Part shown: piece by piece, positions 12,750 to 24,446 of the stretch
Layout of the letters: the number at the start of each line of letters is the position of its first letter
How positions within the stretch are numbered: the first letter of the stretch is position 1
From: Salticus scenicus
Lineage: Eukaryota > Arthropoda > Arachnida > Araneae > Salticidae
Assembly: GCA_963930645.1 (NCBI GenBank)
Contig: OZ005655.1
Location: 133,861,626-133,925,625, forward strand
Length of the DNA: 64,000 bases
Reading direction: 5' to 3'
Notes under the pieces: model-generated
What the model saw: the letters and a program-made list of their open reading frames with translations, nothing else
Database searches by the model: none
Told to the model about the DNA's origin: nothing
Translations under genes and position numbers: made by a program

Positions 12750-14291
12750 TAGGTTTATGAATTACAATCATTACATTATTCAGGTAGTAGCTACAAATTA
12801 CAATGCAGAAAATCAGCCATTGAACAGTATCTCCTATTTATGCGCTATCATACATTTACCCTGTAAGGACAAATTGCATTAAATATCTTTTTTAAATTAA
12901 ATTACTGCTGATATATTAAAATAAAGTGTAGCAAGATACTAACAGCGGAAATGCTTAAAATACGAAGTCAAAATTGTTTGTGAAGCGTTTAATAATATAT
13001 ATATATTATTTCTATTCCTTTGAATTGTGTGTAAACTTTCGTAGATTTACCTTACACGTTAAAACATTCTTATACTAACTTGAATTAATTCTCAAATTTA
13101 TATCTTAAGCTTTTCTATCTTTTAATTGCATTTAAAAATTCAAGATGAAATATCGTACACACACTTTCTCCAAATTCAAATTTTCAATTAAAACTAAACT
13201 ACGCATTTCTTTCCATATCCCAGGCATATTTGAATGTAACTGTGCTGTGATACACCTACGAGTGTTTACTAAAGAGTGTATTTTTCTATATTTTCTTCAT
13301 TTTTTTAAATTGATCGGCGCACTATATTTAATCCCATAATTTAAAGATTTTTATATCACACAAGGATTTGTGTTCTTGATAGTGGTCAATCGAAGTATAC
13401 ATATCGAATCCTTTCTAACATTTCTATAACTCCCCTTTTCGATTAATATATATATATATATATATATATCGTGTTTTAACGTTGTTTCATCTCTAAAAAA
13501 TGTATTTATAAATGATTAACTGCAAATGAAAACGTCTCTGGCGTTTTAACATGCAAACAAAAATATTACCATTTTAAATTATCAGTAAGAGATTTAACCT
13601 GTCACTCTTTCTAATATAACATTCGTTTTTTTTTTTCACTTCTTTAGTTTGTGATTTGATATTTTAATTTTTTAATTACGTTGTGGGAGCGCGTTGTATA
13701 TTTATTTTCACAATTTTGTCCTATTTTCGCTACTTCTACTTTTTTACTTCCTTATACAAAATATGAGGATGTATTGTAATCCCAATTTGCGAAACTGATA
13801 TTTTATCTCGCATAGTTCAGAAGCGAACATTCCTAGATTATTCTAAATTTATATTTGTGACTGTCAGGTCATCTGGTTGTAAACCTTCAACTTTGGTCTT
13901 GACACGAGCTCCCATTTTAGAGGTGTCTGTAGGTACGTGTGTGTTCGTGTGTTGTTATCTCGCATAACGCAAAAATGATTGGACGTAGGACGTTGAAAAT
14001 TGGTATGTAGGTTTGTTATCACATCTAGTTGTGTACTTTCCTTTTTGGACTTTCTGTGATTTTTGAAGATATTGAAAAAAAAAATATTTTTTAATGACCA
14101 AAAAGACGAAGTTTTTAGCCATTATATATGACCTAACATCACAGATAATTCAAAAGTAGTTAATGATAGAGCTCGTAATGATAATTGTATGAAAGTTGCT
14201 CACACTTTTTGTATGTTGAAAGAAATTTTTAAAGACATAAACAGTTCTAGTAGATGAATGCACTTTATTTATTGAATATTCAGGAAGCAGT

Positions 14292-14329
<38 letters not shown>

Positions 14330-15780
14330 TAACACCAAAAATAATAATCAATTAATATTCTCGAAACAATCCAGAAATCAAATATATATTGTTAAGTACA
14401 CTTCAAAGCACATTTGGGTGTATTAACTTTTAATGTTATTCTGTTATAAAGTCACACTATACTGGTCATCATTTTGAGACCATATAAATTGTAATTATAA
14501 AGTGAAAAATAAAACAAAATAAACTCCATATGCATGTATACATTCATATATATATATATATATATGTAAATAGTACTATAAATATTAAACAGGAGTCTAC
14601 GGATATTAAAAATTCAGAAGAAAAAACTAAATATTTAGGGATTTTCATATTATGTTTCAATTGATTTACTTAAATTTCCTGTACTGATTTATTTATCATT
14701 CCTAACACATAACCAACGTTGTTAATTCAAGCAGCACACAGTTATTTGAAGCGAATTATAGCTTTATTTGCATTCATTTCCTTTCTTTGCGCAAATCGGC
14801 AAACCATTGATTGTATTTGTTACCTCAAATTTCTCTATTTGCATTCAAACTGCAAAGATTTATTTAGCTTTTGTTTATTCATTGGAAAATCACTTTTATA
14901 CTGCATTTCATTTAGAATTCAATAGAGTTACATCTAAAATTACAAATTTCTTTTTACTGAAGTCAATGAAGGAACTTAAAATATTTCGATTTGTGCATAT
15001 ATACATCTTTATTAATCTATCAAAATCCCATTCACGTAAAATTTGTATTCTTTTATGGTCGTATAATAAACTAAAAAATAAATTTCAAAACACCAGTTTT
15101 TGTAAATATATATTTACATATAAAAGAAATAGACAGAAAGGGAGGATTTAAAGTGTTTTATTTGGAAAAAGATGTAATTAGTTCCACACTTTATTTACGT
15201 TTGCAACATATATTCTCTAAAATTTATGGATTTAATGATTTCTTATGGATTGGTCATCAGTATTTTCTTAAATGGTTAACAATCCAATATTAGTTTGTTT
15301 TTAGTTCATTTGATTTCTTCTCTCTCTCTCTCTCTCCTTTTATTTTTTATTTTATTATTATTATTATTATTATTATTTTGTTAGCATGTAGATCGTTTTT
15401 GTAACGTGGGCAGAGAACGAATTGACATTTTACTAGAAATCTCTTTAAATATTATCTTACTTTCCAATGTAGTATTCAATGAAAACAACCCGGGAAAATT
15501 TTCTGAGTAGTAACCAAAATATAAGAATTAACTACTGGAAATTATTTTTTTGTCTAATTTTCTAAAGCGTATATTAATTGCAATAATAGTTTTAAATTGA
15601 AATTTTGGTAGTAATTGACAATTTACATACAGCAAATGACCACAGTCACATTAGCAATTGACAATTTGAATATTGCATGTTTGACATTGCTTTAATTAGG
15701 CCCTGATAGTAAAAATATATTTTAATGTAAGTTTATAAAATTAGTAATATGTACTAATAATTAACTACGATTGATTTATA
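12750..15780. other. AT-rich non-coding DNA
   Basis: No gene is supported. It holds (TA)n at 13446-13469 and 14548-14565, a T run of about 34 at 14295-14328, (TC)n at 15317-15337 and (ATT)n at 15352-15377. Around 13745-14110 there is a less AT-rich stretch with phrases such as gtattgtaat, a GT-rich patch and ataacgcaaaaatgattgg. This is reminiscent of the RU repeats described below, but too diverged to assign. Overlapping ORFs at 14719-15151 show no family signature. Confidence 0.6.
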
Positions 15781-15895
15781 ATTATACCTTTCATGCAACC
15801 CTTTAGCCGTGACCCTCGGTAATTGCCTATTACGCAGCTGTAGTGCTACATTAAACCCATTTATCCTTTAGTCCTTCTATGCAGAAAGGTATAAT
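15781..15895. repeat. Short inverted-repeat (MITE-like) unit
   Basis: The left end attatacctttcatgca and the right end tgcagaaaggtataat are inverted complements with one extra base. They enclose about 80 bp of GC-balanced sequence. At 115 bp it is the size of a small MITE or a structured hairpin. No convincing target duplication was found. Confidence 0.5.
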
Positions 15896-16214
15896 CTGTT
15901 TAACTTAAACAGATACCAAAAATAAATAAATGCACGCGTTATTTCGCGACATATATGTATGTGTTACTGTTGGAGTCTTCCTCATTCTTTTACTTTTGTT
16001 AGCATTTCCCTACCTCTTATTTTGTTACCTTGGCGGCATTCTCTTATTTTTGTGGGTATTTCATTGTTGTATGATTTTAAAGTAGATGTTATTACCATAC
16101 ACGCCGGAGTACGTAAAGAAGAGGGTAGTAGGAGTGTTTTATCGTTTAACGACATTATTTGGTTGTTGAATAGAGTAAGGTCGGCTAGGTTAGTTAATTT
16201 TAACACATTTTTGT

Positions 16215-16364
16215 ATGGCTGAAAAAAGTTGCCATTTCTGCAGGAAAAGCACAAAAAATGGAATACAATGCAAACCTGTTCGTTTAACTCTAGTAGCAAT
16301 TTACCTTGATCGATTTAATTCCTCTTTTGACTGTTTAGTCCAAGAACGACAACCTTTTCCCTGA
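16215..16364 (+). pseudogene. Possible LINE ORF1 start with zinc-finger cysteines
   Basis: A 49-codon ORF begins M-A-E-K-S-C-H-F-C-R-K-S-T-K-N-G-I-Q-C. The Cys-x2-Cys-x9-Cys spacing with a following Gly-Ile-x-Cys is like the start of PHD-type or nucleic-acid-binding zinc fingers in ORF1 proteins of some non-LTR retrotransposons. After the third Cys the similarity stops and the frame ends 30 codons later. No Trp-Phe-His continuation is seen and no reverse transcriptase follows. It could be a 5' scrap of a LINE or chance. Confidence 0.3.
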
Positions 16365-17220
16365 AGATAATTCTAATGTTGATGGCAACTATATCATTGT
16401 TTGTTTTTTAAAGAAATTTCAAATAAAGCACTTTTAATATCAAATCTAAATACGCTATTAAATTCGAATGCTATAATCTTTCGCAAGCTCCTGTAGAAAA
16501 CTGTTTAATTGCGTGAGTAAAAAATTCTATTCCTGTATGCGCAATTTCAGCCTAAGTAGGTCATCTACCGCCAGCACCAGATGGCCTTGTCATCGATCAG
16601 TGACGTAACCATAACGTAATCATGAAGTAACTACTATGAACTACGCTGCCCATTGCTCCATTGGCGCGACTATGCTTATTCTGGAAAGTTTTCATGCGGA
16701 TTATAATGCAGGAGTTTGGTGTAAATGACGCGACAAGCTTGCGACTATATGCTAGAGATCTAATCTCTCACATTCCAGGCAATATATATATATATATATA
16801 TATATATTTTTTATTTATTTTTTTATTTATATATTTAGTGGAGGGGAGGGATTTTTATTTTCGTAATTGAGCAAACTCTTAGCCAAAAGAGTTCTGCATT
16901 AATTAGATGAAATTATCGCAATACCATAACACATTGATAATCCCTGAAAAGACAAATGTTCAAAATAAGACACATAAAATACAAGATTACTTTTAGAACA
17001 ACCTTCCCTGCGCATTGCAACAATCGAATATTTTTCAATATAGATGACAGGAAATGCTTAGATACTGTTGAGGAGTTTTTCCTCAACTGTATTAATTTAG
17101 GAAATAAAAAGAGAATTTAATAAAGTAATGTAAAAAATAAAGAAATCCCTAGAATAAAATCTACTCAGTCTGCGAAAAAGAAAAAAAAAAAAAAAAAAAA
17201 AAAGAGGATAGCATTTCCTT
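16365..17220. other. Non-coding DNA
   Basis: This holds (TA)n at 16782-16806 with a T-rich tail, and an A run at 17181-17203. The part at 16550-16760 is less A+T-rich, with a small palindromic-looking gtcatcgatcagtgac. No family is recognised. Confidence 0.55.
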
Positions 17221-17224
17221 TACC

Positions 17225-17580
17225 GCATTGGAGAAAAATATAACATTTCACGTCTTTAGTGACTCGCTACGTGAAAGGCTGACCTTGGGCTGACAGGGAT
17301 CTTGTCCTCCCCTCGCGCAACAGAAAGGGAAAAACCAAGAGAATAATGACAGAGTATGATAGTTGCGTATTTGATAGTGTTTCGTGTGAATTAGAAGCCC
17401 CTTTCGGAAGAAGTTTGGTTTGTGGCAACAGAAAGAAGGCAGGAAAAAAGAGACGCGGGGAAGGCACGCGCTCTTCTCTGAGGTCAGGATGACGCTAGCT
17501 GTAATGTAGGAAGCCGAAGATTTCAGGACGTGCGGGGCCCAGTCCAGGCCCCGGGCAATTGGAAAATTGTTCATGGAACC
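17225..17580. other. GC-rich patch with hairpins
   Basis: This is a distinct GC- and CpG-richer segment in AT-rich DNA, just upstream of the histone H2A pseudogene. Near 17534-17553 it has the inverted repeat ggggcc-cagtcca-ggcccc. Right after it, caatt-ggaa-aattg forms a second small hairpin. A 108-codon minus-strand ORF covers it but shows no known domain. It may be an LTR, a 5' regulatory fragment carried with the H2A copy, or another element. Confidence 0.4.
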
Positions 17581-17687
17581 TCTTAGTTATACAAGCAAAG
17601 GGTCATGGAAAAATTGTTGGAAAAATGTGATTATTGTGATCGCCGGAGTCTCTTCATTATGAAACATAGCTTCTAAAAATGACGAGC

Positions 17688-17965
17688 GTTAGGCAAGAGG
17701 CCTAGATTTTAGAGAATGGAGATTATGCTGAAAGATTTGATGCTGGAGCTCCCGTATAATTAGCTGCTGTGCTGGATTAATTAGCTGCTGAATTACTTGA
17801 AGTAACTAGACATGCTGCTCGAAATAACAAAAGAAAAACTCGTATTATCCCTCGTCATTTGCAACTGGCTATTCGTAATGACGATGAAGTGTGATGATGG
17901 GCAGAAATTTACATGCTGGTCTAACCAATGCCTCAAAGTGTTTTTCCGATTTTACTTCGCGGTAC
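17688..17965 (+). pseudogene. Histone H2A pseudogene
   Basis: From 17718 the translation follows the histone-fold core of canonical H2A, which pairs with H2B in the nucleosome. It reads G-D-Y-A-E-R, then A-G-A-P-V, stop, L-A-A-V-L-D, stop, L-A-A-E-L-L-E. The helix end is T-R-I-I-P-R-H-L-Q-L-A-I-R-N-D-D-E at about 17838-17887. Both in-frame stops replace expected Tyr codons. One extra Arg codon sits in the K-K-T segment. The C-terminal tail is frameshifted, and a V-x-P...Q-S-V echo lies near 17919-17950. The N-terminal tail is barely traceable from 17688. The A-G-A-P-V and R-N-D-E patterns fit canonical H2A rather than H2A.Z. No histone 3' stem-loop and no A tail are seen. Confidence 0.82.
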
Positions 17966-17969
17966 TTCG

Positions 17970-20150
17970 AGCTCAAAATCTCATAGGATCACCAGCGGGA
18001 CTGCTGTCCTTTCTATTTAAGATGAAAATTTAAGTAACTACTCTAGCTAATATTGAAATTCGCACACCGTACGAAGTTGTCTCCTATGCCACGATTACAA
18101 GAGCCCGTTTTGAAGGCTTATTTATTGATAGATGTTGGTGTTTAAAGAAAAATAAAGAGTACAGAAGTGTTGCTAAAGTACTCAATCTGGAAAGTGTGTT
18201 AGCTGACCACCAGCTATCCACCTGGAATTTCCTACGTAAGTGAAACAGAGGTAACATGTATCATTTCCTTCTTAAATTTTATAATGCATGGTATTCGCTT
18301 TTTGAAAGGTGTATTGTTTTTAGGTCAAATCCTAAATTTTTTTAAAGAGACTGCTATTTTGTTTAATAAAGTTGTGGTGGTGAACTCAACACCAAAGAGA
18401 CAAGATTGTGTTAAAGAATTAGTAATTTTTTATGTAAATTAAGAAGGTGATTAATGTAATAGTTGGATGTCAAGTGAATCAAAGTTAATCTAAAGAAATA
18501 AAAAAGTAGAATAATTTCATTGAATCCTTATTAAGTCTTTGATTTTCTTTTTTTGTTGAAATATTTGTATATATTTTTTTAGTAATTACCTGACAGTTTA
18601 GTTCACAGTTGTTCAGTTTGGTTTAATTCTTTAATTAACAATTTTGTATTTATTAGATATTTGTGAGAAGCTATTAATTGATTTAAAAACTGGCTAGAAA
18701 ACAAATTGTATGAAAATTTAATGAGATAGGTATATAAATTACCTAAACTCTTAATTTTGGCAAAATGTTTAAATGAACAACTGTGACCATTTAAATTCCT
18801 TTTTTTTGTTGGTTATCATTTGGCTGATAACTGTCAGATTTAAAAAAAAAAAAAAAAAGAAAAAGTTATATATATATTTACGTGTTTTATTTTATGGGCA
18901 ATTTAGTACCCTGCTGTGAGAGAAGTGTTTGACTAAAAGACTTAAAAGAGGTAAAAAAAAAAAGGGAAGTGAATTAAAAGTTAGCTTTATTTATTTAAGT
19001 CTTAGTATTTAAGAAAAAATTATGAGCATTGTTGTATAACAGGATCTATTTTATATGTTAGGGCTGACTTCCTATTACTCACAGCAGGATACATGACTAA
19101 TTTTTAATTTGGTTTATTTTTTTGGGGGGTGGCAAATTGCCCAGTGTGTACTTTTTTTTATTTCTTATTTCTATTTATTTATTATCATGGAGTATATTTT
19201 AAAAGATTGTCTATGAGAGTCTCTGTCTATGCATAATGATTTTATATAAAGTTTAATGATGGGTAGTGCTGGACAGAGGCTGCCATAGACCATAATGTAG
19301 GAAAAATTATTTTTACACCTACATTGAGTAAAAATCATAACTGCACAGCAACATAAAACTTTCTAGTGTGCAATTTATTGCACAAATAGTTTATATTTAG
19401 GGAACCTGGGAAATTGCGGGAAAAACACAACGCTCTTTAATGTGATTTAGTAGTATGAGAAAAATTTAAAAGATAAAAGATAAAAATTAAATAAATTAAA
19501 TCAACGGTGAGATAAAAAACACACCAATTTCATCGTCACAATACCATTGAGGCAAAATGAGATCTATTCTTAGGCAGAAGAAAAGTGCAGCAATTTATAA
19601 AATACTTATTTAAATTACTGAGAATAGGTGTTCATAAAAATTGTTTCTTGAAATTAATTCACGGTCCGATAAATACCTCTATGTCGGTGACTACTCTATA
19701 AAAATATAGCCAAAAATTTATAAAACAATATGACTCTGTACGTCTTAATTTTTAATAAGGTTTTCTTGTAAAAGAAATACGATAAAACTTTATTTTCCGA
19801 ATGTTATTCGTAGCATTAAAGTTGATGTTGTTACACAATAATGTTTCCCCAAATTAAAATCTATTGTACCAAAGAAAAAAGTATTAAAATACGGCAAAAA
19901 AGAGTAGATAAGGAAATGCCAATTTCACGTTAGTTTATTGTCACTTTCACACATTTTTCTTTTTCACAAATGCTATGAGATTAATAGCATTAGCACATTA
20001 TTAAAAAAATATTTTTTTTCAATTTTCTAAGAGTAATCATCTTTTATCAAAATTAAATCAGTTTTCCATTTCATCATAGAAGAATGTTATTACTAATTTA
20101 TACATTTTTTACAAGATAGTAAATGATTAAATGGATATGAAACTTGCTTA
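17970..20150. other. AT-rich non-coding DNA
   Basis: No gene is seen. An inverted pair links accctgctgtgagagaag near 18909 with its near-complement cttcctattactcacagcag near 19067, enclosing about 150 bp and perhaps a decayed MITE. A runs occur near 18841-18858 and 18953. The rest is unstructured. Confidence 0.55.
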
Positions 20151-20159
20151 TATTATAAT

Positions 20160-22430
20160 TTAAAACTATGATATATTGTTAGTTTAATATGTAAAGTTTA
20201 GTTGATTAGTTATGCATTTAAGGACATTGTTACAAGAAATTGATAGGGATATATATCTATAAATATAATTAAATGAATTCTTAATTTTTTTCGCTATTTG
20301 TTTTAAATTGTAATGATATTCGAGTACCCAAGTATTCATTATTCAAGTAATACGTCAAGTAATATTCAAGTAATATTTCAAACGCCTAAAATTTCATAAT
20401 TTTTTAAAGAAAAATCCTGATACAAAATTCATTTTAATGCCTATAATAGAATTTATTCATCCAATATTAAGAGGATTAAATATTTCAAAACAATAAAATA
20501 AGAATTCCGGTATCACTTTCTAAAAATATAAATAACATCTAAGCATTAGATTTCATAATATGTCTAAAATGTCAGCTAAATGTATTTCTGATATGCAATT
20601 AGAATTAGAAAATAACAGGCCTCCGCCATATTTTCTTTATTTAGTTGCAATTGTAAATCTGACACTTGTTTAGAAAACTTAATACTTCAATTTATATCAT
20701 GAAAAGAAATGAGTTAAAAGAAGATCTCTAGATATGTCATTCCAATCAGAATAAATTTTGTACGCCTCAGTTGTACAAAATGATAACGTATTTATGAACA
20801 ATTTAAAAAGTAAAATACTTTGTTTTACTGACTGACTACACAAAGAAAAAAAATATTGCTTTGCATTTCAAAAATCTATTTTCTATTTATTTAGTATTAA
20901 TATATACAAAAATTTTATTAAAACATTTTATTTTTAAATTCAAATTTATTATTAAAAGTATTGATGTACGGAATATTTTAACCGACGGTACTTTAAGTAG
21001 CATTAGTTGAAAATGCGTATAAAAGCGAATTTATGAAAGATATGTAAAAGATATTTATAGGAATAGAAGGTTTATGCCTCACTTTAATCTCCTTAAGCAG
21101 CCCTTTTTGTTTCAGAAAGAATTTTATAAAGTGTCTCACTGTTTTTACTTGGCATTTTTTACGACCTACACAAGCGTTATAATTAATTCCTCCATTACTT
21201 TATGGATCTCCCATAAATATTAGAAAGAATTTAAGGAACATAAAAAGTAAATGCGTTTTTTTATATTTTTTAAAAGTCTAAATATCTCTTGTGACCTCTA
21301 TGTAACAGTGGTGTACTAAAGTACCACTTCAGAAAATCCTCATTAATTACACAGGTCGACATGTAAAATTTTGATTTTATAATTTTAACTGATCTTTATG
21401 TTTTTGTGTGTGCTAAAATCGAAAACGAAGTCAATTTTTCTCTATCACGTATCGATTTTTGTGAATACAGGGTGCCTACCAATGTAAATTTTTCAATTAC
21501 TCTTCCACCAATATAACTATATGGTAAGTTTTATAGTATGCTTTCATGATTAATTAATCATGGATAGCTATTGTTGTAATTATTGCAGCACTGGTGCGAC
21601 GTAAAAACACACTAACCAACGAATCTATTGTCATGATGGTATTTGTAAAAACTGTGTCGGTAAGCACCCTGTATTGACAAAAATCTGTACGTGATAAAGA
21701 AAAATGGGCTGCATTTTCGGTTTCCGCACATCAAAAAACATGAGGATCAGCTAAAATCATCAAACCAAATTTTGTCAAATTCACCTTTGTAGGCCTGTGT
21801 TACTATTATGAGGTCGTATGTATAATGTTTATTGCATATATGTTTAAAAAAATACTCATAATTAACTAAAAAAAAAGAATGTGTTTCAAATAAATTTGTC
21901 TGTTTCTTAACGCGGTAGATAAAGGGTTAATACACAATTTTTTCTTGATTAAAATGGATTTAATAAAAGAATAATGTGGAGTGGTATTCATTCAAATTCA
22001 TGCTAAATATAAAGTTATTTTTAAACCAAATATTTCAATAATTATTACTGAATGATAATAGCAAATCTTCCTAAAGTTTAAATAAAAAGTATAGTGTTTA
22101 ATTTTAAAACTGATTATTTAAATAAATATTTCGTCACATAAATCGAGTTAAAAACACAATAAATATCTTTTAAAAAACTAAAATTACGAAATGTCCCACA
22201 ATAATTACAAAACATTCCAAATGTGATTTCTTTTGTGTGCAATAGTGAGTGTAAAAATATATTATTATTATTTTTTTTTTTTATATTTCTCATGTTTTCA
22301 AAGTTCATGTATACAAAAAAATAAGCTAAATTGTTAATTATATATTCATACAATTTCTCTAAAAAATATTTTTTTTTTTTGTTATTAAAATACCACAAAT
22401 AATCTCCGATAAAAAATAAATAAATAAATA
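20160..22430 (+). repeat. Diverged third copy of the duplicated module
   Basis: Stretches such as 20457-20870 align by eye with 27560-27970 and 39810-40215. They share blocks around aaaatgtcagctaaa, gcaattagaattagaaaat, acttcaatttatatca and aaaatgataacgta. The part at 22030-22260 aligns less well with 28250-28400. Identity is plainly lower than between the two large copies, so this is an older duplicate or an older insertion of the same repeat. About 1.1 kb (roughly 20900-22000), including a foldback element, is extra here. Confidence 0.6.
21345..21802. mobile_element. Foldback (long inverted repeat) element
   Basis: The left arm (21345-21474) and right arm (21665-21802) are inverted copies of about 130 bp. 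Both contain cacgta..gatttttgt..atacagggtg in opposite orientation, and acacaggt / aggcctgtgt at the outer ends. About 190 bp separates them. The inner borders are acagggtg and caccctgt. This would fold into one long imperfect hairpin. It could be a foldback MITE or two SINE-like units inserted head to head around a small element. Confidence 0.65.
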
Positions 22431-22576
22431 AAATAAAATAAAATAAATTCGCGTTCCTTCCCTAATCTCCTATATCATTAAAATCTGTACGCGTGTGTCT
22501 GTGTGTGTTTCTGTGTATGTGTCTGTCTGTGAGAAACGACTTGAAACAGCTAAGGCTCCGCCGCTAATATTTCATT

Positions 22577-22841
22577 ATTTTCTGAACATACATGTGTAAA
22601 GAAAATATTGTAATCATGACAAAAAATCTAACTTTGAGATTCTGGTGTATCTACATGTTTTGAAGTTCCCTGAGTCCATTTTTGTTATTTTTATGATGAT
22701 GAATGTATAAGAGTGAACACAATAGCGTCTAAATGTTTTGTTCGAATGAGCTGAATGTCGGTACGTTTATTATAGGTCACCATGTCATGAGCCCTACTGA
22801 TTTTAGTGAATCTAGCACTTTTATGATTTTTACAATCATAC

Positions 22842-22873
<32 letters not shown>

Positions 22874-23552
22874 ATGGCCTATGAGACCGCATAAAGTGCG
22901 ATAGCGTCTAAGTGCCTTATTCTATTGAGTTGAACACACAAATGTTACAGATTACGGTTAAACAAAATACATAGATTTTGGTCAATCTAGCATTTACAGC
23001 TATTGTACAGGGACACAACGAAAAATTATTTATCATCATGGCTTATGGGCTTAAATTATTTAAAGGGGGCAAAAATGTCTGACTACCTTATCCGATTGAG
23101 TTGAAAATTTATTTACATTTTATAGGTCATCATTGCACGAACTGTATAGATTTCGGTTCGTCTAGCCAATCATAGATTTTTGCAGGGACAAAACGAAAGT
23201 CCTTTCGTTATGATTTATATGCTTAACATATTTGAAGGCCCCTAGCGTTAAATTTACCAACATACTATATGGAAAAAACTTCTTAAACACCCTATTACAA
23301 TTTTCTCTTTTATTTATTCAACGACGTCTCTTATTTTACCTTATTTATACAAATGTTAAATGTCATGTCTTGCTTTTGTCTAGCTTTTGTCTCCATGGCC
23401 GTAGCACGTGTTTGCACCTGATGAAGAAAGGCTACGTCCTTTCGAAACCGGTTGTGCTGACTTTAAATTTATGGTGTGTGAAGAAGTTTTAATATCCTTC
23501 TATTAAATGTTAAATGATTAATTTTCAGAAAGTGGACTGGAGTCACTCCAGA
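22577..23552 (+). mobile_element. RU element, copy 1 (three tandem units)
   Basis: The left end is attttctgaacatac followed by aaaatattgtaatcatgac. There follow a conserved head (gagat-t, ttttgaagttccctgagtcc, a TG-poor tract) and then about three tandem units of roughly 160-180 bp. Each unit carries gtctaa-g-cttattc-a-tgagttgaa, a taggtca..cacgaa..tagattt segment and cagggacacaa. The right end is cagaaagtggactggagtcactccag at about 23552. An A run of about 28 (22842-22869) replaces the usual ttttttacagggacac part of unit 1. An unrelated ~154-bp insertion sits at 23363-23516. Confidence 0.65.
23363..23516 (+). mobile_element. Short insertion with hammerhead-like core
   Basis: The insertion is flanked by a 12-bp direct repeat aaatgttaaatg (23351-23362 and 23505-23516). 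Copy 2 has the single-copy empty site aaacattaaatg at 36284-36295. Inside, CTGATGA (23418-23424) is followed by one A, then GAAAGG (23426-23431), loop ctacgt, CCTTTC (23438-23443) and GAAA (23444-23447). This has the order core-stem II-core of a hammerhead ribozyme. The extra A before stem II and the lack of clear stems I and III make cleavage doubtful. Similar ribozyme motifs are known in Penelope-like elements, of which this may be a truncated copy or a SINE-sized derivative. Confidence 0.6.
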
Positions 23553-24234
23553 TTTTTTTTATAATACTAAAAAGAGCGTTTTTTTTTTTTTTTTTTTTTT
23601 TTTTCTTAATGAATTACAGCAAAAAGTGAGATTATTTATTCTATATCAAGATTATTTATTCTATTGAAAGTAAATATATTGTCATTAATTACATAGTTCA
23701 TGTTGCTTGAGTTTTATTATTTCATTATATTTTTTTTCTTTTAATGAATACCACTTTTAATAATTGAGATATTTAAAAATAGAAATTAAGCAAACGATAT
23801 ATAAAGAGCAGACTTGGTGCTAGATACATAAATACAGGAAAAGTCTTTTACGAATAGGATGCCAAAGGAAAAAAAAAACTTGGAGTGATTGCTATCGAAT
23901 TTCCATACATTTGGTAAATAACGGGTGTATAAGTTGACTAAGAGAAGTTGTTAAAGAAATAATAGAAAATTATAAGATGAAGTTCGAGTTTTCCATATAG
24001 AATGTTACTTAATTTTATACTATTATACTAGGCTGACCAGATCAAAGTACCTTTATAAAAATTGCGATAATTATCCAATTATGGATGTATTTTTTCATTC
24101 CTAATAAATAAGGACTAAAAGTAAAGTATTATTGGTTAATAATTTACTTTCTACAATTTTTTAAGTCTTAGAAAAATGCCTTCAAAGAAAAGAAAGTCCC
24201 CATTTGTCCTCAGAAAATGGGGACGTTTGGTCAG

Positions 24235-24415
24235 CTTATATTACACTTCAAATAATTTGAGTTTATAGATAATAATGCTATATACACCAAAATCTGTACA
24301 GCTCGTGTGACTGTAACATACATATAAATTTTCAGCTCAATCGTATTTAGTCGCTATTTTACTTTATATAGTTTGAGCCCATAGATAATAATGATAAAGA
24401 ATTTTCCTTTGTGGC

Positions 24416-24446
<31 letters not shown>

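Noticed and set aside
12428..12760. 110-codon ORF after the gypsy remnant
   Set aside because: It runs into the CA/TA microsatellite, has no known domain and no start context. It might be a degraded 3' ORF of the retrotransposon, but nothing shows it.
14719..15151. Overlapping ORFs of 68 and 127 codons
   Set aside because: Phe/Ile/Lys-rich, no domain, no codon bias, in AT-rich DNA. Consistent with chance.
15959..16299. ORFs on both strands, 87 and 105 codons
   Set aside because: Mutually overlapping opposite-strand frames without recognisable motifs. I could not support either as a gene.
23418..23447. Calling an active hammerhead ribozyme outright
   Set aside because: Only the CTGATGA-stem-GAAA core is visible. 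An extra A and missing stems I and III mean activity cannot be claimed, so it is kept as a finding rather than an ncRNA feature.
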